Shown in pieces: positions 49,001 to 61,000 of a stretch of 64,000 bases of DNA; position 1 is the first letter of the stretch; the number at the start of each line of letters is the position of its first letter. Both the position numbers and the translations under genes were made by a program. The DNA is from Syngnathus acus (taxonomy: Eukaryota > Chordata > Actinopteri > Syngnathiformes > Syngnathidae), in assembly GCF_901709675.1 (NCBI RefSeq), contig NC_051092.1:1988491-2052490 (forward strand), given 5' to 3'. The notes under the pieces are model-generated. The model searched no databases. It was not told the DNA's origin and saw only the letters and a program-made list of their open reading frames with translations.

Positions 49001-52000
49001 TCAGAGAACTAACTTTGATGTGCGTCCACGCCCTTATCATTTACCGCAATGTCTAGTCCAAGAACAGGAGGCTTTGTCGTGACGTAAATACATGAAAAGG
49101 AAAAGACAACAACGACAAGACAACAACGGCTATCGGATTCGACGTGACACATAAAGGAACCCTTGTGGCAATTTCTGACAACATTGTGTTAGTAGAGCGG
49201 ACGTCATGCTTACATGGCGCGAGGTCGGGTATCAAAGGCACCTTTGTGTATGACAGAAAAGTGCTGACACGGTCAGAAAAAGGAGCATGAATTGGTCTTG
49301 ATGTTTGACACGAAACCTAATCGAGTACCGATTCACAGCGGGAAGCCGCCAAAGCACTGATGTCCACTGGTGAGGTCGCCATTTTGTTCACCATCCCTAC
49401 AGACTACCTACCCAAACATTTAGGATTAAAATACTAAAATGCTCGATAAAGGAATTAAATTGAATTGAATCAAAGCAAAACCTAAACTAACTACCGTATA
49501 AGGACAGATCCAAAACTATTAAAACCCTGTTCAGAACTCTAAGATGATTTTTCTTTTTTTTTGTCAACCGGGAAAAGCTCCAAGAGAACTATTTTTATAA
49601 TAATAATAATTCATTCAATTTATATAGCGCTTTTCAATAACCCAAAGTCGCTTTTACATGGAATAAAAAAGAGTGGAGGGGGGGGGGGGGGGGGGGAGAG
49701 ACAGTAGGTTATAGTTAACAAGACATCGGTCAGCAGTGCGAAGGAGATGGATGGAGGAGCAGGAGGGGCGGGAGCGGAGGTTGTTGAGGTTGCCAGTACG
49801 GGAGGTGGGGGTGACGGGGGGGGGTTGGTAGTCCAAAAAGAGGAGATGGGTGAGCCATCGGGAAAATGCTGTTATAGACAAAAAAAGTCTTTTTTTTTTT
49901 TCCAGAAAAAAAATCTTCGCTGGCTACTTTGCTGCACATAAAAAAGATTTATTGCTCGGCGTTGAGCTGGTTTCAAAGCTCTCCGAATGCGAGGGGCGGC
50001 GTTGACAATCACAACAACAATGGCACTTGGGAGAGACGCAGTAGCCTGGACCCCCACCCCAGCAGTAGCCCCTGCACAAGGTTTTCATTTGCCTCCAGAC
50101 AGTTTGAGCTAAATTAACCTTGGTCGCCGCGCACTAATGGAAGCCATGCTGAGTCACACTTTGATCTCTGGCCTGTAAATGAAAACGAAATGCCCGTTAA
50201 TTCAATGTCAAACACGCCATGGTCGTGCTGTACGCGTGGTGGTATTTAGCAACGCCGCCTTATAAAAACCGCTCTTGCCGAATGTGGTGCCACAAAACCC
50301 CAAATCAGTCATCCTACTTACTGTTGAAATGTTTACCATGTGGATAAACACCTGCTTTTGCAAAGTGTGACACGGCAGCGTGAGGCGGTTGTTTCCATGA
50401 CGACGAACAACTTGAAATGACAACAAACGTGCAAAACACCAAGTGGCGTGAGTAGGCCCCTTAAAAATGACTTTGAGGTAGGAAACTCAAAGTGCGGGGA
50501 GGGTGCTGACCTACCCGCATGAACGGATTCCATACATATGTCATTAAATCCACCGGCGAGGTGAAAGGTTAGGCGGACCACCGGGACTAAAAACACATTT
50601 ACGGAATGTGCGAGTGTGTGTGTGGTGGGAGTAGGCCTCCCTTCTTGAGCATGCCACAAATCAAAATGAATTTCAGCGCACATGCTCGGTAGTTGCTTCT
50701 CAGTGGAGACAAACGGTACTGACGGAATTCCATTACACACACACCGAGACTGAAATCGAAATAAAACCTTGTGCTGTCCTTGTTGTCGGGTAGGATGACG
50801 TAGCGTGCGATTTAATGTGACGATGCGGTTCTTTTGAAGGGCAAAGATGTTGACGAACAGCCGGCGGTGGACGCGGAGGTCCGGCAGGAGAGGGCCAACG
50901 CGGCCGCCGACCTGGTCTACGCTCTCAACGACCGGCCGCCCTGGTACCTCTGCATTCTGCTGGGATTCCAGGTAAATTCATCTCAGGCGGTTTTATGTCT
51001 ACGTAGTCAAGTGACGGACAATGACCCCAAACGTAACTTTGATTACACGAGCCCCTGTTTTGAGGTCACATAAGGTGTAAGAAGACATGATTATAAAACG
51101 AGGGTCGTCTGAAAACTTGCTAAAAGAAATCTGACAAATGGACACACCGACCGACCGCGGACAAACTATATGACACACCGACCGACCGCGGACAAACTAA
51201 CTATAAAGGGTTTTCGGTTTGAAGGTTACAAATGCCGTGCGATATCAACTAGCTAGTGCTGCAGCGTAAAAATGTGATATTGAACTTAGAACACTCGTAC
51301 TAACCAAATGACTGACTTCGCGGGATCCTAGGTTTTGGGTTCAGTCGCCATTGTGGGAGTCAAACTGTCTTGCTAACTAAACCAAGTGACTACTTGGTTA
51401 CTTTTTAACATACTAACTAACCAACTTTATTAACATTCTGTCTTCTTCGCTTTTATTTGATCTCATGGAAACGAGCATCTCGTCAGGGCAGGATTAAATT
51501 GCAATCACAGCAAGTTCTTTATCATGTTCTTTTTTTTCCATGTTAATGGCTAACCACGGCTAACCAATTCTGAGCATGGATTTAAATCATACTAAGAAAT
51601 AGCTTCAAATGAATTTCTGTCGAGAGTAAACACTTCTTTTGACATGTTTGTATGCAACTGGCGACCTTGGGGCAAAGTATTGCTGCTCAGTTTGGACCTA
51701 AAAATCCTGCCGGCACAAATTATTTTAGTAACTCTAGCTTTTTGAGCTCAGCTGCGTAATGGAAAAAAAGTGAACATGGCATTCTAGATTTAAAATGGAA
51801 AGCAATTAAAAAAAAAAAATCTTTGCATAATCAGTGTCGAGAACACATAGCAGCGCTAGTCTAAAGTAGCGCCATTTTGGTTTTAAAACAGGCTTCATAT
51901 TTAAAAAATCATTCAATGTCAAATATCAGAAAACTGGTTAAAGAACTTTCAAACCAAAGTGGAATTTTCCAAAACGTCCGACTACCTATCGCGTGTTGTA

Positions 52001-55000
52001 GACCTGCTCACAGTGCGGGATGCTTACACAAGCAATAACGCTGGTGACATATCACCGGAATGGAGATACCACCCGAGGCCCTAGTTGGAAAACAATCCAT
52101 CTCCGCAGACATCTGCCACCATCCAACTGACATCTCCCCTTGGGCCTTGAGAAATGACCATAAATCGACATGTTTTACAGTGAAGTGTCCCAAGGCCAAC
52201 GAATATTTGTAAAACAGTGGGGAACATTTCAATGCAGTTGAAATGGAACATAAACATCCTGAGAGACAGCATGCGTTTGAATGCCTTGTAGCGTCAGCGT
52301 GGTGCGAACAGAGAGCGTTGGCAGCGTCAGAAAGCTTGGAGCTTGTTATGATGATCACTGCTGGCAGTGTCTTTGAGGTATGATGACAACTTGGCTTTCG
52401 TGTCAACCACCTGCACTTGATCAAAATTGGGGTGGATTGAAGAAGACAAAAAACCGGAGGCTATTTGGAATGACCCACCAAAAAGATATACTCAGCGACT
52501 GTCAATCATGGCAGAACATTTGTATTTTGTGAGAAATTGATGGAAATTCACCAAAGAGGAGAGCCATGCTTTTTTACTGCTAAACTGTTTGTGCAGTGGA
52601 ATAAATTTAAAGTAGCGTGAAATTAGTTTATTTAAAAAAACTAGACGGCTAATTTCCAGGAAAGGGGAATATATTTTCCTATGATTGAATTTCTTGATCA
52701 CAAAAAAGCTTGTTTAAAGATTGATTTAAAGATGCGGCCTTTGTTGCAGCACTACGTCCTTGCGTTCGGCGGCATCATCGCCATCCCGCTCATCCTGGCC
52801 GAGCCGCTCTGCATCGGCGACAACAACGTGGCTAAAAGCCAGCTCATCTGCACCATCTTCTTTGTGTCCGGACTCAGCACACTGCTTCAGACGGGGATTG
52901 GGATCAGGTAAAAATGGGATAAAAGACGTTTGAACCCATTTCTGAAAAAACAAAAATTGCTCATCCTCTACTTTTTAAACAAGCAAATTTCACAGCCCCT
53001 ACTGAGAATCAGCAGCAAACTTTGCGGAAAATTGACAATTTCTTGGTTCTCGCGCATTTCTAGGGAGAAAGAACAAGACGAGAACGACGGGGTTGGTTGG
53101 AATTGAGATTTTTCTCTTCTTTCAAGCCCAGACAAACTTTTCAAGTCAGGCCCGCGCTCTCCCTCCCGCACTAGTCCTCATCGCCATAAATTAGATGTTG
53201 GATGTGTACGCAGCTTAGCGCGTATAGCTCATGTGTGTTGAGAACTCCCGGGAGCCATTAAGCGCAAGCGCGGGGGAGTGAGGAGGTGACGTCGATGATG
53301 CCGATGCATCCATCTTTATAAGCACGCAGCTGCCTCCCACACAATTGAATTGTACACGCTCGGTATTGAAAAACCTGAACAAATAACCGAGGCTTTTTGT
53401 TGGAAGCGGCGGCCCACGCAGGTCGCAACGAGCCAAAACGCAACATAAAGGCGGATCTGATCTTTATTTGCTTTGCATCCTTTTCATGTTTCATGACAAG
53501 CGGCCTGTTGTGGAGTCAAGGTTGGAAAATGGGTACGGTTTACACAAAGTTCGTTTTCTCAAATTCATTCCTAGGAATAATGTGAACCGTATCATAGAGA
53601 GGCAGAAGAATACAATTAAATTATGTCAATGTTTTTCATTTGATGGATTTAAAAAAAAAAATTGTGTTGGAATATTCCACATGATGCATGTAAAGTCAGA
53701 TCTGCTTGACATAACATTACAGTTTAAAACAGATGTTTCAGATATTTGCTGCTGCTGCGTTTTTTTTTTTAAACACGTTCTTACATCTGCATACATAAAT
53801 TATTGACCTCTTTAAGCTGATGTACTACGAATTTATTTCTATTTCCCTCCGAAAGTTGTAAACTAAATGTTTTTCCCATCACAGCAATGATGCTCTATTG
53901 ATGAGAGAAATTTACTGTCCAGTTTCGACTTCTAAAAAAATGTTAGATTTTTTTTTTTGCAATACATAAGCATCTTTATATAGCCAATGTTGGTTTCCAA
54001 TAACTAGAAGCATGCTGACATCAGCACTTTAGTAACAGTTGCTTTCAAATTAAAACAGTACACAGAATGAGACTCGGCGAGTAAACGTCACATGTGGCGG
54101 CCGGAGGCAGTTCCACTCCATTATTTCTGATACTACATCACAAGGCGTGAAAAAAAAAATCCTTATCACCGCAAGCTAAGCAGAGCACTTAAAAGTCTTT
54201 TCTATTAATGTCTGGTATATAACAGTACTCATTCACTTCGCTGCACAGACTGCCAATTCTCCAGGGCGGGACCTTCAGTTTCATCACTCCGACCTTGGCC
54301 ATTCTTGCGCTGCCCAAGTGGCAGTGTCCCACCTCGCAAGAGCCCACCATGTTGTCTGCGCACAACGGCAGCAGTCCATTGCAGCTAGTGGACAACGGCG
54401 ACGAAGTGTGGATGTCGAGAATGCGCGAGGTAAGTCCGACGTGGTGTCAGTCATCAATATCAACCCAGACGTGAACGCCAAGGCATACGACATTGTGAAG
54501 TTCAAATATGTTCATTCATCAACATTGGGGTGAACTGTGTCGCAACTAGAATAAATGATGTTGAATTTGGCGTGAAGTATCATGATTGCGGTGAGTCAAA
54601 TTCACAATTGTCGTAAATCCTTTTGTGTTGATTGTAATTCGGGTGTATCCTATCGCGATCGGACAGAATCGTAGAAACATCAAAGGGTAATAAGTGTGAT
54701 GAATTGGAAAGTAATTGGAGTGAATCGTATCGGAATCACAACGGGTGAATCGTGGGTGAATCATGTTGTAATTTGAGTTGACATTCTTAACATGAGACAG
54801 CTGCATCGAAGCAGAGTTGAGTTATTTGCCCTTTTCCCAGTTGGAGGTCTGAAACGACTTCCTGCTTTTGCTGGAATGTAGCCCAACAAGTAACTCGACA
54901 AGTTCACTCCCACTAAGAAGAATATCGAACATCCAATCAATTTTATTGCTATGGAGTGACTCGACTCATTGAAACTTGGATGGAATGAATCACAAAGAGT

Positions 55001-58000
55001 TGAAGTGACTCATCGAATCAGAATCTGGGTTGACTCATAATCGTATCACAATTGGAGTATCGTAATTTGAATCGCATTGTTAACGTACTGAATCATCTTG
55101 CAAACGAACGTGGCCGACCTGAATCATTTTTGATCTCGTTTGACAGATCCAAGGAGCTATCTTGGTGTCGTCGCTTGTCCAGATCACGCTGGGCTTCACT
55201 GGCCTGGTGGGCTTTGTGCTCCGATATATTGGACCGCTGGCTATCGCGCCCACCATCAACCTCATCGGTCTGTCACTGTTTACTGAGGCCGGCAAGAAGT
55301 CAGGCGGCCACTGGGGGATCGCTGCTCTGTGAGTCTGCACAGCTTACAAATGATGGAGGGAATAAAAATGCTAACGTGACTGTGGTAAACATTTGGGGCC
55401 CAGCTTTTAGCTTCAGTTACAAGATTAGCCATCAAAAGCTAACAGCCAATTTCACCTCGCAAGACTGATTTTGGGAGGCATGTCTATCATGGCTGGGTGG
55501 AGCATGGCGAATAAATTTGAGGACTGGGAGATGTTTTTTTAAGAAAAATTCAACCCCTGAAGCCAGTCTCACTTAGCAACAAGAATGTGGTAGGCTAGTC
55601 TGTCATGAGTAGCCATACAAAAAAAAATCTAAGGAAGCCATAGCCAGAAAGTAAGTCTGACATTCTGGGTGTAAAACCTTTCGTTTTCCAGGACTCTGTC
55701 AAAAGACAAACCTCTCCAAGAGATATTGTACTGCAACCAAATTTAAAGCACATGTACTCGAAATGCCGGGCTATATTTCAAAATCTTTGAGTTTTGTAGA
55801 GGGACCAAGTCAGTGAAGTTAGATACCTCACCATAAAATGGGAAACTCAAAACCACAAGGTCAGCGTTTCACCAAACGTGTCCGCCATGTTTTTGCGTTT
55901 TCACTCATAATCGGTGTACGTTGAATTGAGGTTCTTGGATGGAAAGCTAAAAACGCTTCCAGTTTCTTCAGTTCAACCTGAATTTAGTCACATGTTTGGA
56001 GCGGCAAACGTGGTGGTCATCCAAGTGAGTTTTCTGATTTCAGACACAGGAAAAACATCAAGGATGCGCTATCGAGTCTCCGCTTTTACAACAGCACATT
56101 GTTTTGCCATCAGCGGCCCGGTCTGTTCAAAGGGGAAACCTTGAACGAGGCCTTGGGTCTATTTTCGGCGATGGCATCACGTTTGTCTGTGGAAAATTTG
56201 TGCGGCAGATGAAAGCTGTACGCCGCTACGGCAAAGGCGCTACATCTTCATTATTGCACCACAGTGCGCTTTGATGTTTTTCTCTTTTCCGCTGACTTGG
56301 ACGCTGAAAAGCTTATGTCACTAAGTGGGATTTGTCAGTACAAGTGGTTTTGTCACAGAGGTCTGGCGGCTACAGCTGCAGACGCTTAACAAGAAGCACT
56401 TTTAGTCACTTCGTTTCCAGTTTGAACCGAGCAACATCTGCGTTTATACCGAGGGCCACATTGAGAGATTTTTCTGCCGCGTCGGGTGACCTTTAGGTGG
56501 TTATTTCAAGAGGCTTGCGAGCGTCACATGCCCAAACCTAGCAAACAGGTGAGCAGTGATCGTTACCTGAGCCCTTATTTATTCATTGTATGTGCCTTCT
56601 TGGTTTTTACTTTTTGTATTGTTTACTTGAATGTCTTGTGTGTCTGTGGACCAATGTAATATATACACTACCGTTCAAAAGTTTGGGGTCACAAAATTGT
56701 TTGGGTGACCCCAAACTTTTGAACGGTAGTGTAAATATTATTATAATAAAATATTATGAATTTAATATTATAAATTATATCTTATATTTGTATAAGATTA
56801 TATATAATCTATGAATATAAGTATACACATATATTATAAGATTTTTTACACAGAAGATTATATATATAATCTATAAATAATTATCTAAATAAATATATAC
56901 ACTACCGTTCAAAAGTTTGGGGTCACCCAAACAATTTTGTGACCCCAAAGTAGTGTATATATATATATAATATGTAATATGTCTTGTCACCGTGGGATAG
57001 TAGGAAACGCAATTTTGATCGCTTCGTGTGTCTTGACGTGAAGAAATTGACAATAAAGTAGACTTTGACCGTCATGTCATTTTCAGCAGACAGCAAGTGA
57101 CAAAATGGCCGCCGTGAGCTTGCTTACAAAAAGGGGGGTGTTTTATGATTAATTCATAATCTACAAAATTTTAATCCCAAAGGTAAATTTGGACTTGAGT
57201 TCCTCTTTAAGACAAGCAAGAGAAAGAGAACTTATCTGAACCTTTCCTTCTGCGAGTTACTCGACAAAAAACTGCACTTCTTTACATTCAGAATTAGCTT
57301 GTAGCTAACACGGGACTTCATTTTTTTTCCTCATCAAAAAGCTTCAGACGTTTGCAACGAGGGAATAAGGCAACATGCTTTCGTACAATCGACATCAGAG
57401 ACAAATTAGTCTGCAATGAATCCCATCTACGATTTAGGATCTTGGATAAACCTAACATACACATTGTTGTCATCAAACACCGTTTAGAGTCTCGACTGAA
57501 CCTTTTTTGTGAACACTGAAGACAATTTAGTGTTGACGTCACCTCACGTACAGGTCTATGTAATCACCAAAGACAACAAGATCCGTCCGATTTTATTTAT
57601 GATTTGTACGTGTTCAACGTGTTCACATAGTCCAGGTGTCCGTAGGAATTCTCGCAGTTGTTGATTTAGGTCAGTGTGTGTGGGGAATAAAATAAATCTT
57701 GTGCATTGACACCAGCCAGGTAGGACCGATGTTTCGAACAAATTCCTTAGAATTAACAAGGTTATATCCTCTCTTGAAAAACCAACCGGCAAAGTTAACT
57801 AGACGATATTATTTAGAGTTGGAAATGACGCGTGATGGGTTAAGGCGATGAGGATGTTACGAGCTTGTTTTACTGTCCCAAAATGAGGAACTACAGAGGC
57901 ATCATGCCCGGCCAGCACACATGGTCGCCATTAACTTTTTGTACTCTTTGTCTTTCACAAAGTGTTCTTTGCAAGTTTGATCGGTTATTGTGCGAGAAAA

Positions 58001-61000
58001 ATGCTGTTGCTTGAATAATGGCGGCTCTTTTTCTTTAATGAATGATTGATTGACTTACATAATTCAAGGCCTGCTTGCTGTTGTCCCCCCCGGCCAACGA
58101 GGGAGTGTTGCGTCTGTCTACAGGCACGTAAAGGTCAATTTGTTTTTGTATCCAGACAGAACGCATTCCCAGGAATACGTTTCCACCTGCGCCCGAGGAA
58201 GGCTGCGGTCGGTGTTGCTCTTTAACATCAAACTGTCCTTGGAAATCCATCTGCCTTATGCCTTCGTATCCATACATGTTTGAGCTACCAAAATATATAT
58301 AATTAAAGCCTCCGGTGGATGGAATGTATCCCTTTACCATATTAGGACATGAGGCGCTAGCCACCAGCTAGCTAACTAGAACGCTGTGCTCGCCCACAGC
58401 ATCGTCTCATTTTGTTTCAAATTAGTGTTTCAAGACAGGATAATGTTTGGAATTAAGATTTGAAGCCAAAATTTGTGTTTTAAATTATGGTTTCGGAACA
58501 GACTATGTGAAAACGTTTGGGTTTTTCTCTCAAATTAAATCTGGATCTCAAATAAATCTTCGTTGCAAAGCGTGTAAATTGTCACTCCACTGTTCTGCGT
58601 CCACAGCACGGTGTGCCTCATCCTGCTGTTCTCGCAGTACCTGAGCAAAGTGGACGTCCCGCTTATTGCCTACAAGGACAAGAAATGGAAAGTGTTCCAC
58701 TACCCTCTCTTCAAGCTCTTCTCGGTGAGTCACCGGCTTCCACGCTTGAACTTGTTTGCCCCCAGCACGCTCTGCCGTACAAACTGCGATGCTTTTATAT
58801 TACTGTTGAGTAACCGCTGACAAACTGGCACCTGAGACGCTGGCCCGACTCCTGAAGCACGTCAAGCGTGACTCCATGGAATGCATCCTCCTGCAGCGCC
58901 TCTTCTATCTTCATAAAATCGCGTCAACTTGAGTGCCAGAGAGTTATCCTGGAGTCACCCATGACCTCTATGAGTCACTCCCGCTCCCGGCGTTAGAAGT
59001 TTGGCATGGAAATAAATCAATACAAATTCTGAAGATTTTTCAGTGCACGCTTTCGTATGAAATACAAAACGTGTATCGGGCGTCCTGGCAACGACACTGA
59101 AAGAGAAGCCAACGCCCAACCACTCAATTGGACTGTTTTTACAAGGTGACTTAAGGATGAATTCTCCACTCACTGTAGTTTAACTAAAAACTCATGGTTA
59201 CTATTCAAAGTAAATCAAGTGTCACGGTATAGCAAAGCAGAGCCAAGCTCTTCAGAGCTGCCGATGAGTGTTCCGAATTGTGTAAGAAAGGTTTCGCCGC
59301 CCAAAAACAAATACTTGATGTCAGAGCATGTGGCTTCCTTGAATCTGAGCACACCCTGATCCCTCCGCGTTATCTCCCCCGTATATTCATAAACATCCAG
59401 CAACACATTCTGATGTCAACAGACCAAAACTAGGAAGTCCAAATATAATATATCAGGGGATTTTTCCTTCATTACATCTGCATCTGATCGTAGAATTTTC
59501 CAATATTGTGTGGGTCGTCATTTCCCTGACGTGAAATTTCTGCCCGCTAAACTCTAGGCCTTGTTCGGAATGTGCGGCGGCTGGCTGGTTTGTTTTCTGC
59601 TGACCGTCTTCGATGTGCTGCCATCCAAGTCGGATAAGTACGGTTACGCAGCGAGGACCGACATTAATCTGGATGCTGTCGCCAACTCGCCCTGGTTCCA
59701 CATTCCCTACCCAGGTAAATAACCTTTGGCATCTTAGCGGATACCAGTCACTTGGGTTACTATTACCGTCGTGGACTTCATGTTGCCTTCATGTTATACG
59801 CTGTCGCGGCGGGCGGGGGAATACCCGCGAGAGTTGCCGAGGCTAACGTTGCCCGGCCAAGGAGCCGGCCGCTCCCCCTCCATATATAAAAAAATAACTT
59901 TCTCGACGGATTTACACGATTCACGAAAATACTTTCGACGGAAAAAAACGGATCCGCGGAAAATTCTCATCCCTGCAATAAGAAGGACATATTTATTACG
60001 TGTGAAACGTTTCAAAGAATTTGCACTGCCTGTGCTGTTGCGTCTGTTTTCTGTCCGAGATATTTCAAAGGCTCTTTTCAAACATGTCGGGAAGTTAGCC
60101 TTCCAATAGCACTGTCTCTCGCTGGAGTGCCTGGAATGTGTAAGTGTAAAGAACAAATATATGCCCTGACATAACATGTTATTGGAAGCCCTTGATAGGA
60201 AAGGACTATAAAGGTAAACGCAGAAACACAAACTGTGCCTTACACCTCCACCTTACATACATGCCAGAACCAAATACAGGGATCCCTCGCCAATTCGCAG
60301 GTTTATACGTGACAGTATCACGTTTGTTCTTTTATTTACTGTACAGGTACACATGCACATGCACAGAACAGTGTGGAAATGTTTTTTAAAGGATTAAAAA
60401 AGGTTAATGGTTCGCCATGCATGATGTCCCCCGCGTTAGTGCAGGTTGGTAATTCTGAGGGTTGGACACTTTGCATTGTTTGCCAAGGTAAAGTGTACTT
60501 CTAATTGACTTACAATACACCCTTGCTGTCTAGCGGCCACTATGTGTTGAAAATTTCAATCCATTGGTATTTAAATTTCTAAATTCATATACTGTTTCTA
60601 TTTGCGATTTATCGCGGGAGGGTTTGGAACGCATCTCCTGCGAAAAACTAGGTATCGTTGAAATTTTAAGTGCAATGTCTAAAATGGATAATGGAAAATA
60701 TTCTGTTATTCTTCAGCCTTTGTGGATTTTGGCCCAAGAATGTCTGCTTTATATTTTATTAAGGCATCTGGAAATGGTTTTAATTTTTTGTTGTGGAGGG
60801 TGGGGCATATCATATCATAACATCAAGACTGTTTTTCCTGGGATATAAATAAAGCTTAAAGTCTGGCATAGCTACACATGGTAAACAAGGTGAACAATGA
60901 TCAGAATTAATTTATTGTGTCTGGGATTCACTGTTGAAGCAGACTTACGACTGGATTTTCCAACCACATGAGTTTCATGTTCACAGCTGGATTGAGGTTT

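Larger units (their letters stand above)
46102..50839 (+). other. slc23a4-like intron 1
   Basis: A 4.7 kb AT-rich intron with a CTCF-like motif (47094-47106), L2-type tails (47041-47065; 49597-49662), a G19 run (49678-49696) and A/T homopolymers. No additional coding exon recognised. Confidence 0.55.
55329..58606 (+). other. slc23a4-like intron 5, with hairpin MITEs
   Basis: A 3.3 kb intron carrying two Tc1-like palindromic elements (56664-56733, 56898-56957) separated by extremely AT-rich DNA. The rest, including a 109-codon minus-strand frame at 58035-58364, has no match I can name. Confidence 0.55.

Noticed and set aside
57318-57792. Two consecutive minus-strand frames of 74 and 78 codons
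   Set aside because: No recognisable domain or splice structure inside the slc23a4-like intron.
58035-58364. 109-codon minus-strand frame with Gly, Tyr and Gln content
   Set aside because: Looks protein-like in parts but I recognise no family and see no splice context; left as intron DNA.
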